Source of the DNA: JAPUDQ01 sp049644865
GTDB lineage: Bacteria > Patescibacteriota > Saccharimonadia > Saccharimonadales > Saccharimonadaceae
Assembly (NCBI GenBank): GCA_049644865.1
Contig: JBARSV010000037.1
Coordinates: 1 to 13,643, forward strand
DNA length: 13,643 nucleotides
Direction: 5' to 3'
Shown: piece by piece, positions 1-7,648 of the stretch
Position numbering within the stretch: the first letter of the stretch is position 1
Layout: every line of letters starts with the position of its first letter
The notes under the pieces: model-generated
Seen by the model: the letters and a program-made list of their open reading frames with translations, nothing else
Database searches by the model: none
What the model was told of the DNA's origin: nothing
Program-made: the position numbers and the translations under genes

Positions 1-20
1 ACAATGTTTGATGACGGCAT
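1..20 (-). CDS. N-terminal fragment of a gene leaving the window
   Basis: The minus strand has an ATG at 20-18 followed by codons for MPSSNI before the window ends. It is preceded by a full SD, AAGGAG (31-26), with a 5-nt spacer, and by a plausible promoter (59-87). This start signal is as good as that of rpsJ or tuf. It also fits the terminator at 81-108, which closes the peptidase pair just upstream. Six residues are too few to identify the product. It could be a chance SD+ATG, but the ordered run of terminator, promoter, SD and ATG makes a real gene likely. Confidence 0.55.
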
Positions 21-58
21 AGTTTCTCCTTGTTTGTTTTAGAAGGTAACCAAGGAAA

Positions 59-87
59 ATTATGTCGTCTTTTTTATCCCAAAACAA
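59..87 (-). promoter_or_regulatory. Candidate sigma70-type promoter of the left-edge gene
   Basis: Read on the minus strand: TTGTTT (87-82), 17-bp spacer, CATAAT (64-59). The -10 matches TATAAT at 5 of 6 positions and the -35 matches TTGACA at 3 of 6. Transcription would start near 52, giving a leader of about 32 nt that carries the AAGGAG at 31-26. The -35 lies in the T-rich tail of the terminator at 81-108, so the two signals overlap. Confidence 0.4.
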
Positions 88-108
88 ACAACCGGCTAGC
101 GCCGGTTG
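81..108 (-). terminator. Rho-independent terminator of the M1-M13 peptidase pair
   Basis: On the minus strand an 8-bp perfect stem, CAACCGGC / GCCGGTTG (108-89 region, 4-nt loop), is followed by a T-rich tail (TTGTTTGTTTT, about 91-81). It begins about 30 nt after the stop codon of the M13 gene (TAA at 139-137), where a terminator for that transcript is expected. Confidence 0.8.
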
Positions 109-136
109 GAAGTGTGGGGTGGTTCAGAGCAGGCTC

Positions 137-2071
137 TTACCAAATCTTTGCACGTTTGCTTGGCGGTAAGTAGAGCGCATCGGTTGCAGTGACGCCGTAT
201 GCTTCATAAAACGCATCGGTATGGCAGACGACGCAGTTGACACGGAAACGTGAGGGTGGGTGTGGGTCGATCTTGGCGAGTTCGGTCAGACGTTCGGGCG
301 TAGCGTGGGCGCACTCGGCGCGGGCGAAATTAACGAAGAGGTTTTGCACCTGGGATGCAAATTCTGCCTCTGTTGACTTCATCTGGAGGGCTTCGACAGC
401 GAGCTGTAGGCCGCCGATATCAGCGATGGCCTCGCCAAGGATAAGCTTGCCTTGCAAGTACACACCAGGGACGGTCTCGAAGGCATCGGCTTGCCGCACG
501 ATATGGTGGGCTAGCTTATCAAACGCGGCGCGTTCATCGGCTGTCTGCCAGCGATTGGTGTTACCGTGTTCATCAAAATCAGCTCCTTGATCGTCGAATC
601 CATGAGTAAATTCATGACCGATGACTGCACCGATACCGCCGAGATTGGTCGCATAGTCGGACGACGGCGCGTAAAACGGTGGCTGTAGTATGGCGGCCGG
701 AAAGACGATCTCGAGGCGATTGGGGTGGTGGTAGGCATTGACAGTGTGAGCATTCATCTCCCACTGTTCGGCAGCTGGTGGCTGGCCGACTTTGGCGAGT
801 TCGAGGTCACTACGAAACGCACGAGCCGTAAACATGTTTGCCAGGTGATTGTCACGACCAAACGTCAGTTTCGATACGTCTTTCCAGACCGTTGGGTAGC
901 CGATGAGTACCGATATGTTGTCGAGTTTTGTGTGGGCGCGCTGTTTGCTGGTGTCACTCATCCAGGTGAGACGATCGATACGGGCGTGGTATGCGGCGCG
1001 GATGTCTTCGACGAGACCCAGGACGGCGTGGCGTGACGACTCAGGAAAGTGCCGCCGGGCATACTCGCGGCCAAGCGCCTCGCCGATGATCGAGCTGTCG
1101 GCTTGCATGACGGCTCGTTTCCATAGTGGTTTTTGTTCGCTCGTGCCACCGATCATGACGCCGAACAATTCAAAGGCTGCTTGGGCGCATGTGCTATCGA
1201 TCCAGCTGACGACACTGCCGATCAGTTTCCATGCCAGATATGACTTGACGTCTTCGAGGGGTAGCTGCTGGAGTTGCACTATACAGTGCTCGATAACGTC
1301 GGGCTGGCTCACGACGATATGATCGTTGGGCGTTGTCCAGCCGAGACCGTCGAAATACGCCGACCAGTCAAATGACGGGTAACGTGATGCTAGCTCTGTA
1401 CGAGTCATGGGGTTATATGCTCGGTGAATATCACGCAGGTCGCTATCGGTCCACGAGGCTTTGGCAAGGGCGAGTTCGATAGCGTAAACGGCGTCCCAAT
1501 CAGGTTGCACATGACGAGCGAGGTGCCGATGAATGGTGTCGTAGTAGGTTTGGTAGCCGGCACGAATTGCGGCCATCTTATCGTCGGTCTCGAGATAATA
1601 GTCGCGATTTGGTAGTGTCAAACCATCTTGGTGGAGACGCAAGACTTGCATGCCACTGTCTTTGTCATCCATATCGATAGCGCATGTCCACCAGGCGTTG
1701 ATGTTGTAGCGGTGCGCGTAGCCGAGGTAGTGTGCCAGGTCGCGCTGCGAATCAATTGTGTAGATACGCTGGAGTTGCTCGTCGAGAAAGGCGCGGTGAG
1801 CGGGCCCAAACGAGTCAAATTCCATAGCCGTGTCAAAAAATAATTTGAGCAAGCGTTGATCGTGGGTGAGCTCGGACGATTTGGCGCGGCCTAATTCTTG
1901 GACAATCTCATGCAGTGCTGCCCATGACGCGTCACGCAGCACATAAAACGCTCCCCATGAGCTTTCACTTGGCGGTATGGGATTGGCGGCCAACCACGGA
2001 TTGTTGACGTAGCCAAAATAATCGTCTTGCGGACGCAGCGAGGTATCAAATTGCGGTGTGTGGTGTGTCAT
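137..2071 (-). CDS. pepO: M13 family zinc metalloendopeptidase (PepO/neprilysin-type)
   Basis: This is a full-length 644-residue M13 peptidase; the family cleaves oligopeptides on the amino side of hydrophobic residues. Visible landmarks are an M13_N-type start (SSWGAF near residue 40), the substrate-binding NAYHHPNR (445-452), zinc motif HEFTH (486-490), the second zinc motif GEAIAD with E547 and D551, and DPHPPSR (602-608), whose H604 is the likely transition-state histidine. The chain ends in the usual ...KIW. The HExxH-to-ExxxD spacing matches neprilysin. No signal peptide or membrane segment is seen, so the enzyme is probably cytoplasmic like other bacterial PepO proteins. It starts 16 bp after the M1 gene, with no well-placed SD (GAGG is 14 nt away) but a TATACT 8 nt before the ATG. 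An unusual Cys613-x-x-Cys616-His617 lies near the C-terminus. The family call is secure; the symbol is by similarity only. Confidence 0.95.
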   Translation of the reverse strand: MTHHTPQFDTSLRPQDDYFGYVNNPWLAANPIPPSESSWGAFYVLRDASWAALHEIVQELGRAKSSELTHDQRLLKLFFDTAMEFDSFGPAHRAFLDEQLQRIYTIDSQRDLAHYLGYAHRYNINAWWTCAIDMDDKDSGMQVLRLHQDGLTLPNRDYYLETDDKMAAIRAGYQTYYDTIHRHLARHVQPDWDAVYAIELALAKASWTDSDLRDIHRAYNPMTRTELASRYPSFDWSAYFDGLGWTTPNDHIVVSQPDVIEHCIVQLQQLPLEDVKSYLAWKLIGSVVSWIDSTCAQAAFELFGVMIGGTSEQKPLWKRAVMQADSSIIGEALGREYARRHFPESSRHAVLGLVEDIRAAYHARIDRLTWMSDTSKQRAHTKLDNISVLIGYPTVWKDVSKLTFGRDNHLANMFTARAFRSDLELAKVGQPPAAEQWEMNAHTVNAYHHPNRLEIVFPAAILQPPFYAPSSDYATNLGGIGAVIGHEFTHGFDDQGADFDEHGNTNRWQTADERAAFDKLAHHIVRQADAFETVPGVYLQGKLILGEAIADIGGLQLAVEALQMKSTEAEFASQVQNLFVNFARAECAHATPERLTELAKIDPHPPSRFRVNCVVCHTDAFYEAYGVTATDALYLPPSKRAKIW

Positions 2072-2079
2072 CGCTACTT

Positions 2080-2085
2080 AGTATA
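2080..2085 (-). promoter_or_regulatory. TATACT box 8 nt before the M13 start codon
   Basis: Read on the minus strand, the 16-bp gap after the M1 stop codon contains TATACT (5 of 6 to the -10 consensus), then 8 nt, then the M13 ATG. No clear -35 is seen at 16-18 bp; the best is TTCGTG. The geometry would give a leaderless or nearly leaderless M13 transcript in addition to read-through from the M1 gene. Confidence 0.35.
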
Positions 2086-2087
2086 CC

Positions 2088-4583
2088 TCATCGACATAGA
2101 TCACGAATGACGTCGCCATCACGGCGGACCCACTCTGTGCGGGCGGTGATCTCGTCGATACCAACGCGCACGGCTCGGCGAATCGTCGGGTCATCATGGG
2201 TCTCGAAAAAGTCACGATACCGTCGTAGCCAGTCGTCACCATGCATGACTTTGGCGGCATACATAGGAAATTTTTCGAGCGCGTGACCGTTACCAAAATT
2301 AGTCACCAGCCAGTCCCAATGATCGTGCATCCATTGCCAGGTGGCCTCACGTGACACGGGGTTACGCATGAGGTAGTAAAACCAAAACGGTAGGTCTTGG
2401 AGCTTGACGGTATCAGTGTCATCGAGGGCATTGACCCACACATGAAGTGACGATGCGTTACGACTGGTCGATAGCGCGCGGGCGATGACATCGCGTTGAT
2501 GGGCGTCGTGCGTTGTGCTGTAGAGATGAACCAGACGGTGCAAGTCACGTTGGCTACCGGCAATGGCAACAGCACTGTAGACGGCGCCCTGCAGGTCACC
2601 GGCGATGCGTGCGATGTCATCGGCTTCGCGAAAGAGCGTGAGAGCAGCCGAGATTGACTCGGTATGATCATGGTTGATCAATAATTCGTTGACGATACCC
2701 TGGGTAGTACGATCACCGTCGCCTGGGAATGAGTGGTCAAGTCCGTATCGTTCAAAGGCGGGGCTGAGGAGGGTTTGTATGTATGTATCGAAGTGTGTGC
2801 GATTGATACGGTTCTCGCTGGCGACCGACACGGTACCGATAACACCACCGATAGTCAACCACACGGCGCTTGATGTCTCGTCACGGTAGTAATCTAAGAG
2901 ATCGAACAAGCGTTCCGTCGTATAGTGACCACTCTGGGCGAGCATAGCGGTCTCGTATAGCAACAAACCACGTTCGACAGTACTGAGATTATCTGATCGC
3001 ACGAGTTCGCACATCGCTGCCCACGACGCGTCATCATAATTAGTCACGAAGTGTCCGACGCCGTTGACGTTTAGCTGTGGTGAGGTGGCAGTGTCGACAA
3101 CGTGGGAATGATCGTAAAGGAGCTCGGGGAAGTGTTTATCGCGGGCAGCGAGCGGGATCGGCCAAAGTGTCGATTCGCTAGTGCGGCCGACGCTGAGGCG
3201 GTGCTGCGCGAGCTGGTAGCCGTCACCACGTGTCGTCACCGATACGACGGGCAGCCCGCTATGACGCAACCAGTGATCCATGAGTGATTCAATATGTTTA
3301 CCGCTGGCAGCGTGCATGGCCCGCCACAGGTCGTGGCTTTCGGTGTTGCCGTAGGCAAAATCAGTAAAATACTGTCTGAGAGCGCGGCGAAAGGCCTCGT
3401 CGCCGATGTAGGCGATTGTCATGCGTATCAGGCGGCTGCCTTTGCTATATAAAATTGCCTTGTCGAAGACGGCGGCGATGTCGTCAGGGGTGCGCACATG
3501 ATAGGCAACTGGTTGAATCGAACCGAATTGGTCGCGGCCGAGCGCCAGCGTCGACTCTTTGGCTGCAAAATCATCCCAGACGTTCCAATCGGGATGGAGG
3601 GCATCGAGGGCGAGGTATTCCATGACATTGGCGAAACTCTCGTTGAGCCAGAGATCGTCCCACCAGCGCATGGTCACGAGGTTGCCAAACCATTGGTGTG
3701 CCAGCTCGTGGGCAATGACGGTGGCGATGGCGCGTCGCTGGTCAACGGGCGTGTTGTTGTCGGCCAGTAGGTAGCCCTCGCGGTACGTGATAAGTCCCCA
3801 GTTTTCCATGGCTAGTGCCGAAAAATCAGGCAAGGCGACATGCGCACAGGTGGTGAGTGGGTAGGGTACGCCGAAATACTCGTCATAATGATCGATCAGG
3901 GCAACGGCCTCACTGAGGGCAAAACGATGCGACGATTTCGCCTGGGATAGGGTGGAATACACCGAGACTCTCGTCCCATTTTTGCTGGTGGTAGTTGTGG
4001 CGTGCAGTTCGCCGACGACAAATGCCAGCAAGTAGGTGCTCATCCGCGGTGTCGTTTGAAACTCAGTCTGCAATCTGCCCTCTGCAATCTGCCCTCTCTT
4101 CGCAGGCATATTCGAGAGGACAGTGACGCCTGGTTCAGTTACAAGTGTCAGATCAAACGTCGCCTTGGCTTCTGGCTCATCGATACACGGGAAGACTTCA
4201 CGGGCGTGGTGAGACTCAAATTGTGTCGCGAGTATTTCTTTCTTTACACCATCCAGTTCGTAGTGGCAGGGGTAGAGACCATGCATCGGGTCGGTGATCG
4301 TACCGCTAAATTCGATGGTGACACGGTAATCTCCCGACGGCAGCCCATCGCCAATCTGTAGTGCGTCATGAGCCAGCGGCTTGGTCGGTACGAGTGTATC
4401 GTCGATCATAGCGGCGTGGATGGTCAGATCTTTGCTGTGCACCATGATAGGGTGTACCGCGTGGGTCTTATGTCCACTCATGACAACTCGGCCGTTGAAC
4501 CGACGCTGTTCACGCTCGATTGTCAGAGTCAGCTCGTAATGTTTGGGGAGAAAGTAGTCGTAGAGTCGAAGAGTAGAATGCAT
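2088..4583 (-). CDS. pepN: M1 family aminopeptidase (aminopeptidase N-type)
   Basis: This 831-residue protein is a complete gluzincin aminopeptidase that removes N-terminal amino acids from peptides. The exopeptidase motif reads LAMEN (257-261; GAMEN in the standard form), with E260 as the N-terminal anchor. The zinc site is HELAH (292-296) plus E315 in NESFA, exactly the HExxH-x18-E spacing, and Y379 in LYSKGSR is the expected catalytic tyrosine. The C-terminal half is a helical region of the ERAP1_C kind. No signal peptide is seen, so it is probably cytoplasmic. It is the first gene of a pair with the M13 peptidase. The ATG has no SD at normal spacing but lies 7 nt after an extended -10 (TGC-TACTAT). 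A 14-bp tandem duplication with a 7-bp sub-period (4067-4094) encodes a loop between the conserved VLSNMPA and STYLLAFVVGE blocks. Family certain; exact specificity unknown. Confidence 0.96.
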   Translation of the reverse strand: MHSTLRLYDYFLPKHYELTLTIEREQRRFNGRVVMSGHKTHAVHPIMVHSKDLTIHAAMIDDTLVPTKPLAHDALQIGDGLPSGDYRVTIEFSGTITDPMHGLYPCHYELDGVKKEILATQFESHHAREVFPCIDEPEAKATFDLTLVTEPGVTVLSNMPAKRGQIAEGRLQTEFQTTPRMSTYLLAFVVGELHATTTTSKNGTRVSVYSTLSQAKSSHRFALSEAVALIDHYDEYFGVPYPLTTCAHVALPDFSALAMENWGLITYREGYLLADNNTPVDQRRAIATVIAHELAHQWFGNLVTMRWWDDLWLNESFANVMEYLALDALHPDWNVWDDFAAKESTLALGRDQFGSIQPVAYHVRTPDDIAAVFDKAILYSKGSRLIRMTIAYIGDEAFRRALRQYFTDFAYGNTESHDLWRAMHAASGKHIESLMDHWLRHSGLPVVSVTTRGDGYQLAQHRLSVGRTSESTLWPIPLAARDKHFPELLYDHSHVVDTATSPQLNVNGVGHFVTNYDDASWAAMCELVRSDNLSTVERGLLLYETAMLAQSGHYTTERLFDLLDYYRDETSSAVWLTIGGVIGTVSVASENRINRTHFDTYIQTLLSPAFERYGLDHSFPGDGDRTTQGIVNELLINHDHTESISAALTLFREADDIARIAGDLQGAVYSAVAIAGSQRDLHRLVHLYSTTHDAHQRDVIARALSTSRNASSLHVWVNALDDTDTVKLQDLPFWFYYLMRNPVSREATWQWMHDHWDWLVTNFGNGHALEKFPMYAAKVMHGDDWLRRYRDFFETHDDPTIRRAVRVGIDEITARTEWVRRDGDVIRDLCR
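4067..4094. repeat. 7-bp-periodic tandem repeat inside the M1 peptidase gene
   Basis: On the plus strand a 14-bp unit, TCTGCAATCTGCCC, occurs twice in perfect tandem (4067-4080, 4081-4094). Each unit is two 7-bp halves, TCTGCAA and TCTGCCC, and the flanks carry on the phase loosely (AACTCAG before, TCTCTTC after). It falls in a variable surface loop of the peptidase (residues about 164-172). The conserved blocks on both sides stay in one reading frame. Confidence 0.85.
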
Positions 4584-4590
4584 GTATCCT

Positions 4591-4599
4591 ATAGTAGCA
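4591..4599 (-). promoter_or_regulatory. Extended -10 promoter abutting the M1 gene start
   Basis: On the minus strand TGC-TACTAT (4599-4591) forms an extended -10 (TGn plus a 4-of-6 hexamer). It is followed by 7 nt and the ATG at 4583. The -35 region is poor, which the TGn element can compensate for. Transcription would begin at or next to the A of the ATG. Confidence 0.5.
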
Positions 4600-4775
4600 A
4601 ATCATTATTTACCCTGATATTTGATACGGTAATAACTATATCCTGTTCGTCGAAAAAGTTTCCTTTGAATCGAGCCCCGCTATTGTGTCCACGGTTGAGC
4701 AATTCTGAACTGATCTTAGCCTGAAAGATATCTAGGATATTTGGTCGATATCTGATAAAGTAATATTCAACAACT

Positions 4776-4796
4776 CTTTTTTGATGCTCAAAAAAG
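4776..4796 (+). promoter_or_regulatory. Hairpin in the fusA leader
   Basis: CTTTTTTGA (4776-4784), loop TGC, TCAAAAAAG (4788-4796): a perfect 9-bp inverted repeat ending 26 nt before the fusA ATG. The left arm region (TCTTTT, 4775-4780) can alternatively pair with the fusA SD AAAGGA (4814-4819), so the two structures exclude each other. The same CTTTTTTGA is present in the tuf leader at 8021-8029. There is no T-tract that would make it a normal terminator in the sense direction. Confidence 0.5.
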
Positions 4797-4822
4797 CGAC
4801 AAATTAACTCAACAAAGGATCA

Positions 4823-6931
4823 ATGACTTCTATGGCTACGCAACAAGACGTTCCGCTCAAACAATACCGCAATGTGGGTATCATCGCGCATATCGACGCT
4901 GGCAAGACAACCACGACAGAGGGTATTCTCTACCGAACAGGTATCAATCATAAAATTGGTGAAGTGCGTGGTGCAAACGGTGACAGCGCGACGACAGACT
5001 GGATGGAGCAGGAGAAAGAGCGCGGTATCACGATTACCAGTGCGGCAGTGACGTGCTTCTGGAAGGGCCACAAGATCAATATCATCGATACGCCTGGACA
5101 TATCGACTTTACCGCTGAGGTAGAGCGTAGTTTACGTGTGCTCGACGGTGCGGTAACGGTCTTTGATGGCAAAATGGGTGTTGAGGCACAAAGTGAAACT
5201 GTCTGGCGACAGGCGAACAAATATGGTGTGCCGCGCATCTGTTTCATTAACAAGATCAACCAGACGGGCGGCGACTTCTATAAATCGCTCGAATCAATCC
5301 ATCATCGCCTCAGTAAGCACGCGTTGCCTATCCATCTGCCAATCGGTTTTGAGAAGACGATCAATGGCCTCGTTGACCTCGTCGACATGAAGGCATATAC
5401 CTACAACGACTATACTGATCACGAGCTAGTACAGGGTGAAATACCGTCCGACATGCTCGAAAAAGCGAAGAATGCACGCTCATTGCTCGTCGAGGCGGCC
5501 GTCGAGGCTGATGACGCGCTCATGGAGAAGTTCTTTGAGCACGGTGAAGAAGCGATCAGTGTCGACGAACTCAAGATGGCGCTCCGTAAGCGAGTACTAG
5601 CGGGTGATTTCTTCTTGGTGACAGGTGGTGATGGCCGTGGTGTTATCGTCGAAAAACTTCTCGATCTTATGGCTGACTATCTCCCAAGCCCGCTTGATGT
5701 CGACGCTATATGGGGTCAAAACCCTAAGACTGGCGACGAAGTGAGCCGCAAACCTGCCGATGAAGAGCCGATGGCCGCTCTGGCGTTTAAGATCGCAACC
5801 GACCCATTTGTTGGCCGATTGATCTTCGTTCGCGTTTATTCTGGCGTCCTCACGGCTGGTAGTTATGTACTCAATACAACGACTGGCGAGAAAGAACGGG
5901 TCGGCCGTATCGTTCGTATGCATGCTGATAAGCGCGAAGACATCGACCGCATCGCAGCGGGCGATATCGCGGCAGTTGTCGGACTCAAGAGTACGTTTAC
6001 CGGTCACACCCTGAGCGACGTGGCGCACCCGATTGCGCTAGAGAGCATTTCCTTTCCAGAACCACCCGTTAGTATTGCTGTCGAGCCGAAAAGTAAAGCC
6101 GACCAAGAAAAGATGGGTATCGCGCTGCAGCGCCTGGCCGAAGAAGACCCGACATTTCGTATCCATACCGACGAAGAAACTGGTCAGACCATCATGTCAG
6201 GTATGGGCGAGTTGCACCTCGATATCTTGATCGACCGTATGAAGCGTGAGTTTAAGGTCGAGGCCAATGTCGGTGAACCACAAGTTGCCTTCCGCGAAAC
6301 AATTCGTGGTATGGCTCAGGCTCAGGGTAAACACGCCAAACAATCTGGTGGTCGCGGTCAGTATGGTGATGTCTGGATCAAGTTTGAGCCGACCGAGAGC
6401 GGTGAAGGCTTCGAGTTCGTCGACGAGATCAAGGGTGGTGTTGTGCCGCAGGAGTACCGTCAGCCAGTACGCAAGGGTATCGAAGACACCCTCAGCAATG
6501 GTGTGATTGCCGGTTACCCGATGATCGGCGTCAAAGCCACGCTGTACGATGGTAGCTACCACGATGTTGACTCGAGTGAGCTCGCCTTTAACCTTGCCGG
6601 CGTCTTGTCAGTCAAAGAGGGTATACCGAAGGCTAAGCCAGTGTTGCTTGAGCCGGTCATGCGTGTCGAAGTGACAACTCCTGAAGAGTTTATGGGTGAT
6701 GTTATCGGCGACCTCAACTCTCGCCGTGGCCGTATCGAGGCTATGGACGATCTTATGGCGGGGGCCAAACTGATCAAAGCCTTTGTGCCACTCAGCAATA
6801 TGTTTGGCTACACTGGTGATATTCGTTCCATGAGCCAGGGTCGCGCCGCCAGTACTATGGAACTTGCCCAGTACGAGGAAGTACCGCCAAACGTTGCTAC
6901 AGAGATAATTGAAAAAAGAAATAAAAAATAA
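4823..6931 (+). CDS. fusA: Translation elongation factor G
   Basis: At 702 residues this is a full-length EF-G, the GTPase that moves tRNAs and mRNA through the ribosome. The G domain shows the P-loop AHIDAGKT (22-29), the switch I region RGITITSAA, and DTPGH (89-93). Domain IV carries the GGRGQYGDV stretch (about 508-516) and the SYHDVDSSELAF loop; domain V ends normally. Two guanine-recognition motifs are abnormal: G4 is NKIN (143-146) instead of NKxD, and the usual GSAFKNKG of G5 is replaced by the shorter GGDGRG (268-273). The start is ambiguous: AAAGGA (4814-4819) lies 3 nt before the ATG at 4823 and 12 nt before a second in-frame ATG at 4832 (giving MATQQD...). The longer form is listed. 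There is no rpsL or rpsG upstream, and an unrelated gene on the other strand follows. Confidence 0.97.
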   Translation: MTSMATQQDVPLKQYRNVGIIAHIDAGKTTTTEGILYRTGINHKIGEVRGANGDSATTDWMEQEKERGITITSAAVTCFWKGHKINIIDTPGHIDFTAEVERSLRVLDGAVTVFDGKMGVEAQSETVWRQANKYGVPRICFINKINQTGGDFYKSLESIHHRLSKHALPIHLPIGFEKTINGLVDLVDMKAYTYNDYTDHELVQGEIPSDMLEKAKNARSLLVEAAVEADDALMEKFFEHGEEAISVDELKMALRKRVLAGDFFLVTGGDGRGVIVEKLLDLMADYLPSPLDVDAIWGQNPKTGDEVSRKPADEEPMAALAFKIATDPFVGRLIFVRVYSGVLTAGSYVLNTTTGEKERVGRIVRMHADKREDIDRIAAGDIAAVVGLKSTFTGHTLSDVAHPIALESISFPEPPVSIAVEPKSKADQEKMGIALQRLAEEDPTFRIHTDEETGQTIMSGMGELHLDILIDRMKREFKVEANVGEPQVAFRETIRGMAQAQGKHAKQSGGRGQYGDVWIKFEPTESGEGFEFVDEIKGGVVPQEYRQPVRKGIEDTLSNGVIAGYPMIGVKATLYDGSYHDVDSSELAFNLAGVLSVKEGIPKAKPVLLEPVMRVEVTTPEEFMGDVIGDLNSRRGRIEAMDDLMAGAKLIKAFVPLSNMFGYTGDIRSMSQGRAASTMELAQYEEVPPNVATEIIEKRNKK

Positions 6932-7021
6932 GAAATTTTTCGCTGTAAGCTAATTAACTACAGTGTCGAATACAAAATCAAAAGTAGAATAAATTTGCAC
7001 GGATCATTCTAACGGACGTGT

Positions 7022-7648
7022 TTATCTGAAGGAACGAAAAATATACAGCGCCTCGTCTTTAAAGCCTGCATCAATGGCATTTTTGTCAGGCTTTCCAGGC
7101 TCAATATCGCAGATTTTTACTGGGACAGGGGGAGGTCCAGGTTGAAAAACATACGGGGTACCCTGTAATGATCGCCATTCATCAATAGAGTAATACCCAT
7201 CGGAATTTTCATAAGCATAAAAGGTCCAGGTATTGCAACCTTTACCAGTTATAATAATTTGTTTACGACTCGCTACTGTATTTGGTTTTACGGTAATCTT
7301 TGCTTCATTGTAGATTGATTGATGGGTTGAAAAGACAATTGATGTGCCAAAGACAGGTAATGTAATGATCGATGGGTCAGTGGAAAAATCTGGGTCGGTA
7401 TAAGGGTTAGATGTGCCACCGTAAACATCGGTTGCGTCAGATGATTCTCCTGACGATCCCGCAGAATTTTGGCCCTCTTGGTTGGTTTGAGTTTGCCCAT
7501 TGGTCTGAGAAGTGTTATCGGTGATATTCGACCCTTTTTGTATCGTTGGTTTTGGTCTTGAGATAGTCACGATAATACTTGAGATAACAAGAATAAAAAC
7601 AAATGAGGCAAGAACAATCATCACTATTTTTGGGCTCAATTTGCTCAT
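7022..7648 (-). CDS. Membrane-anchored extracytoplasmic protein of unknown function
   Basis: I do not recognise this 208-residue protein. It has a short basic N-terminus, one strong hydrophobic helix (about residues 8-30), a low-complexity linker rich in S, T, N, Q and G (about 35-75), and a C-terminal part with two cysteines (in KGCNTW and VKICDI) and a proline stretch (PGPPPVPV). It is best read as an outward-facing domain on a signal anchor; the cysteines could form a disulfide. It lies on the opposite strand between fusA and tuf, which are adjacent in most bacteria, and its codons are visibly more A+T-rich than theirs, suggesting later insertion. Upstream, TACAAT (7665-7660) ends 11 nt before the ATG, so any leader would be very short; AGGT (7659-7656) could act as a weak SD. 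Confidence 0.8.
   Translation of the reverse strand: MSKLSPKIVMIVLASFVFILVISSIIVTISRPKPTIQKGSNITDNTSQTNGQTQTNQEGQNSAGSSGESSDATDVYGGTSNPYTDPDFSTDPSIITLPVFGTSIVFSTHQSIYNEAKITVKPNTVASRKQIIITGKGCNTWTFYAYENSDGYYSIDEWRSLQGTPYVFQPGPPPVPVKICDIEPGKPDKNAIDAGFKDEALYIFRSFR

Larger units (their letters stand above)
4584..4822. other. Divergent intergenic region between the M1 gene and fusA
   Basis: This 239-bp stretch holds no convincing gene. Next to the M1 gene is the minus-strand extended -10 (4591-4599). In the middle two GATATC palindromes (4727-4732 and 4747-4752) lie 20 bp apart. Next to fusA is a hairpin (4776-4796) and then the SD. A -10-like TAATAT (4761-4766) could serve fusA, but no -35 of quality is found at 15-19 bp, so the fusA promoter is not assigned. 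Confidence 0.6.

Noticed and set aside
224..235. Haem c binding motif (CVVCH) in the M13 peptidase
   Set aside because: CxxCH is present at residues 613-617, but the protein has no export signal and haem attachment occurs outside the cytoplasm; more likely coincidence or a metal/redox feature of this branch.
903..1322. 139-residue plus-strand reading frame within the M13 gene
   Set aside because: It is the complement of a confidently identified peptidase gene and lacks an SD and a recognisable domain.
4067..4094. Frameshift in the M1 peptidase caused by the 14-bp duplication
   Set aside because: Conserved blocks before (VLSNMPA) and after (STYLLAFVVGE) are in the same frame and the zinc site downstream is intact.
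2088..4583. UGA recoding as in Gracilibacteria or Absconditabacteria
   Set aside because: TGA ends several genes at the expected family length and is not found inside the conserved genes.
5597..6028. 143-residue antisense reading frame in fusA
   Set aside because: It mirrors the fusA frame, has no start signals, and the residues resemble no protein.
6932..7021. Terminator after fusA
   Set aside because: CTGTA/TACAG at about 6944-6964 gives only a 5-bp A/T-rich stem with a large loop and no T-tract.
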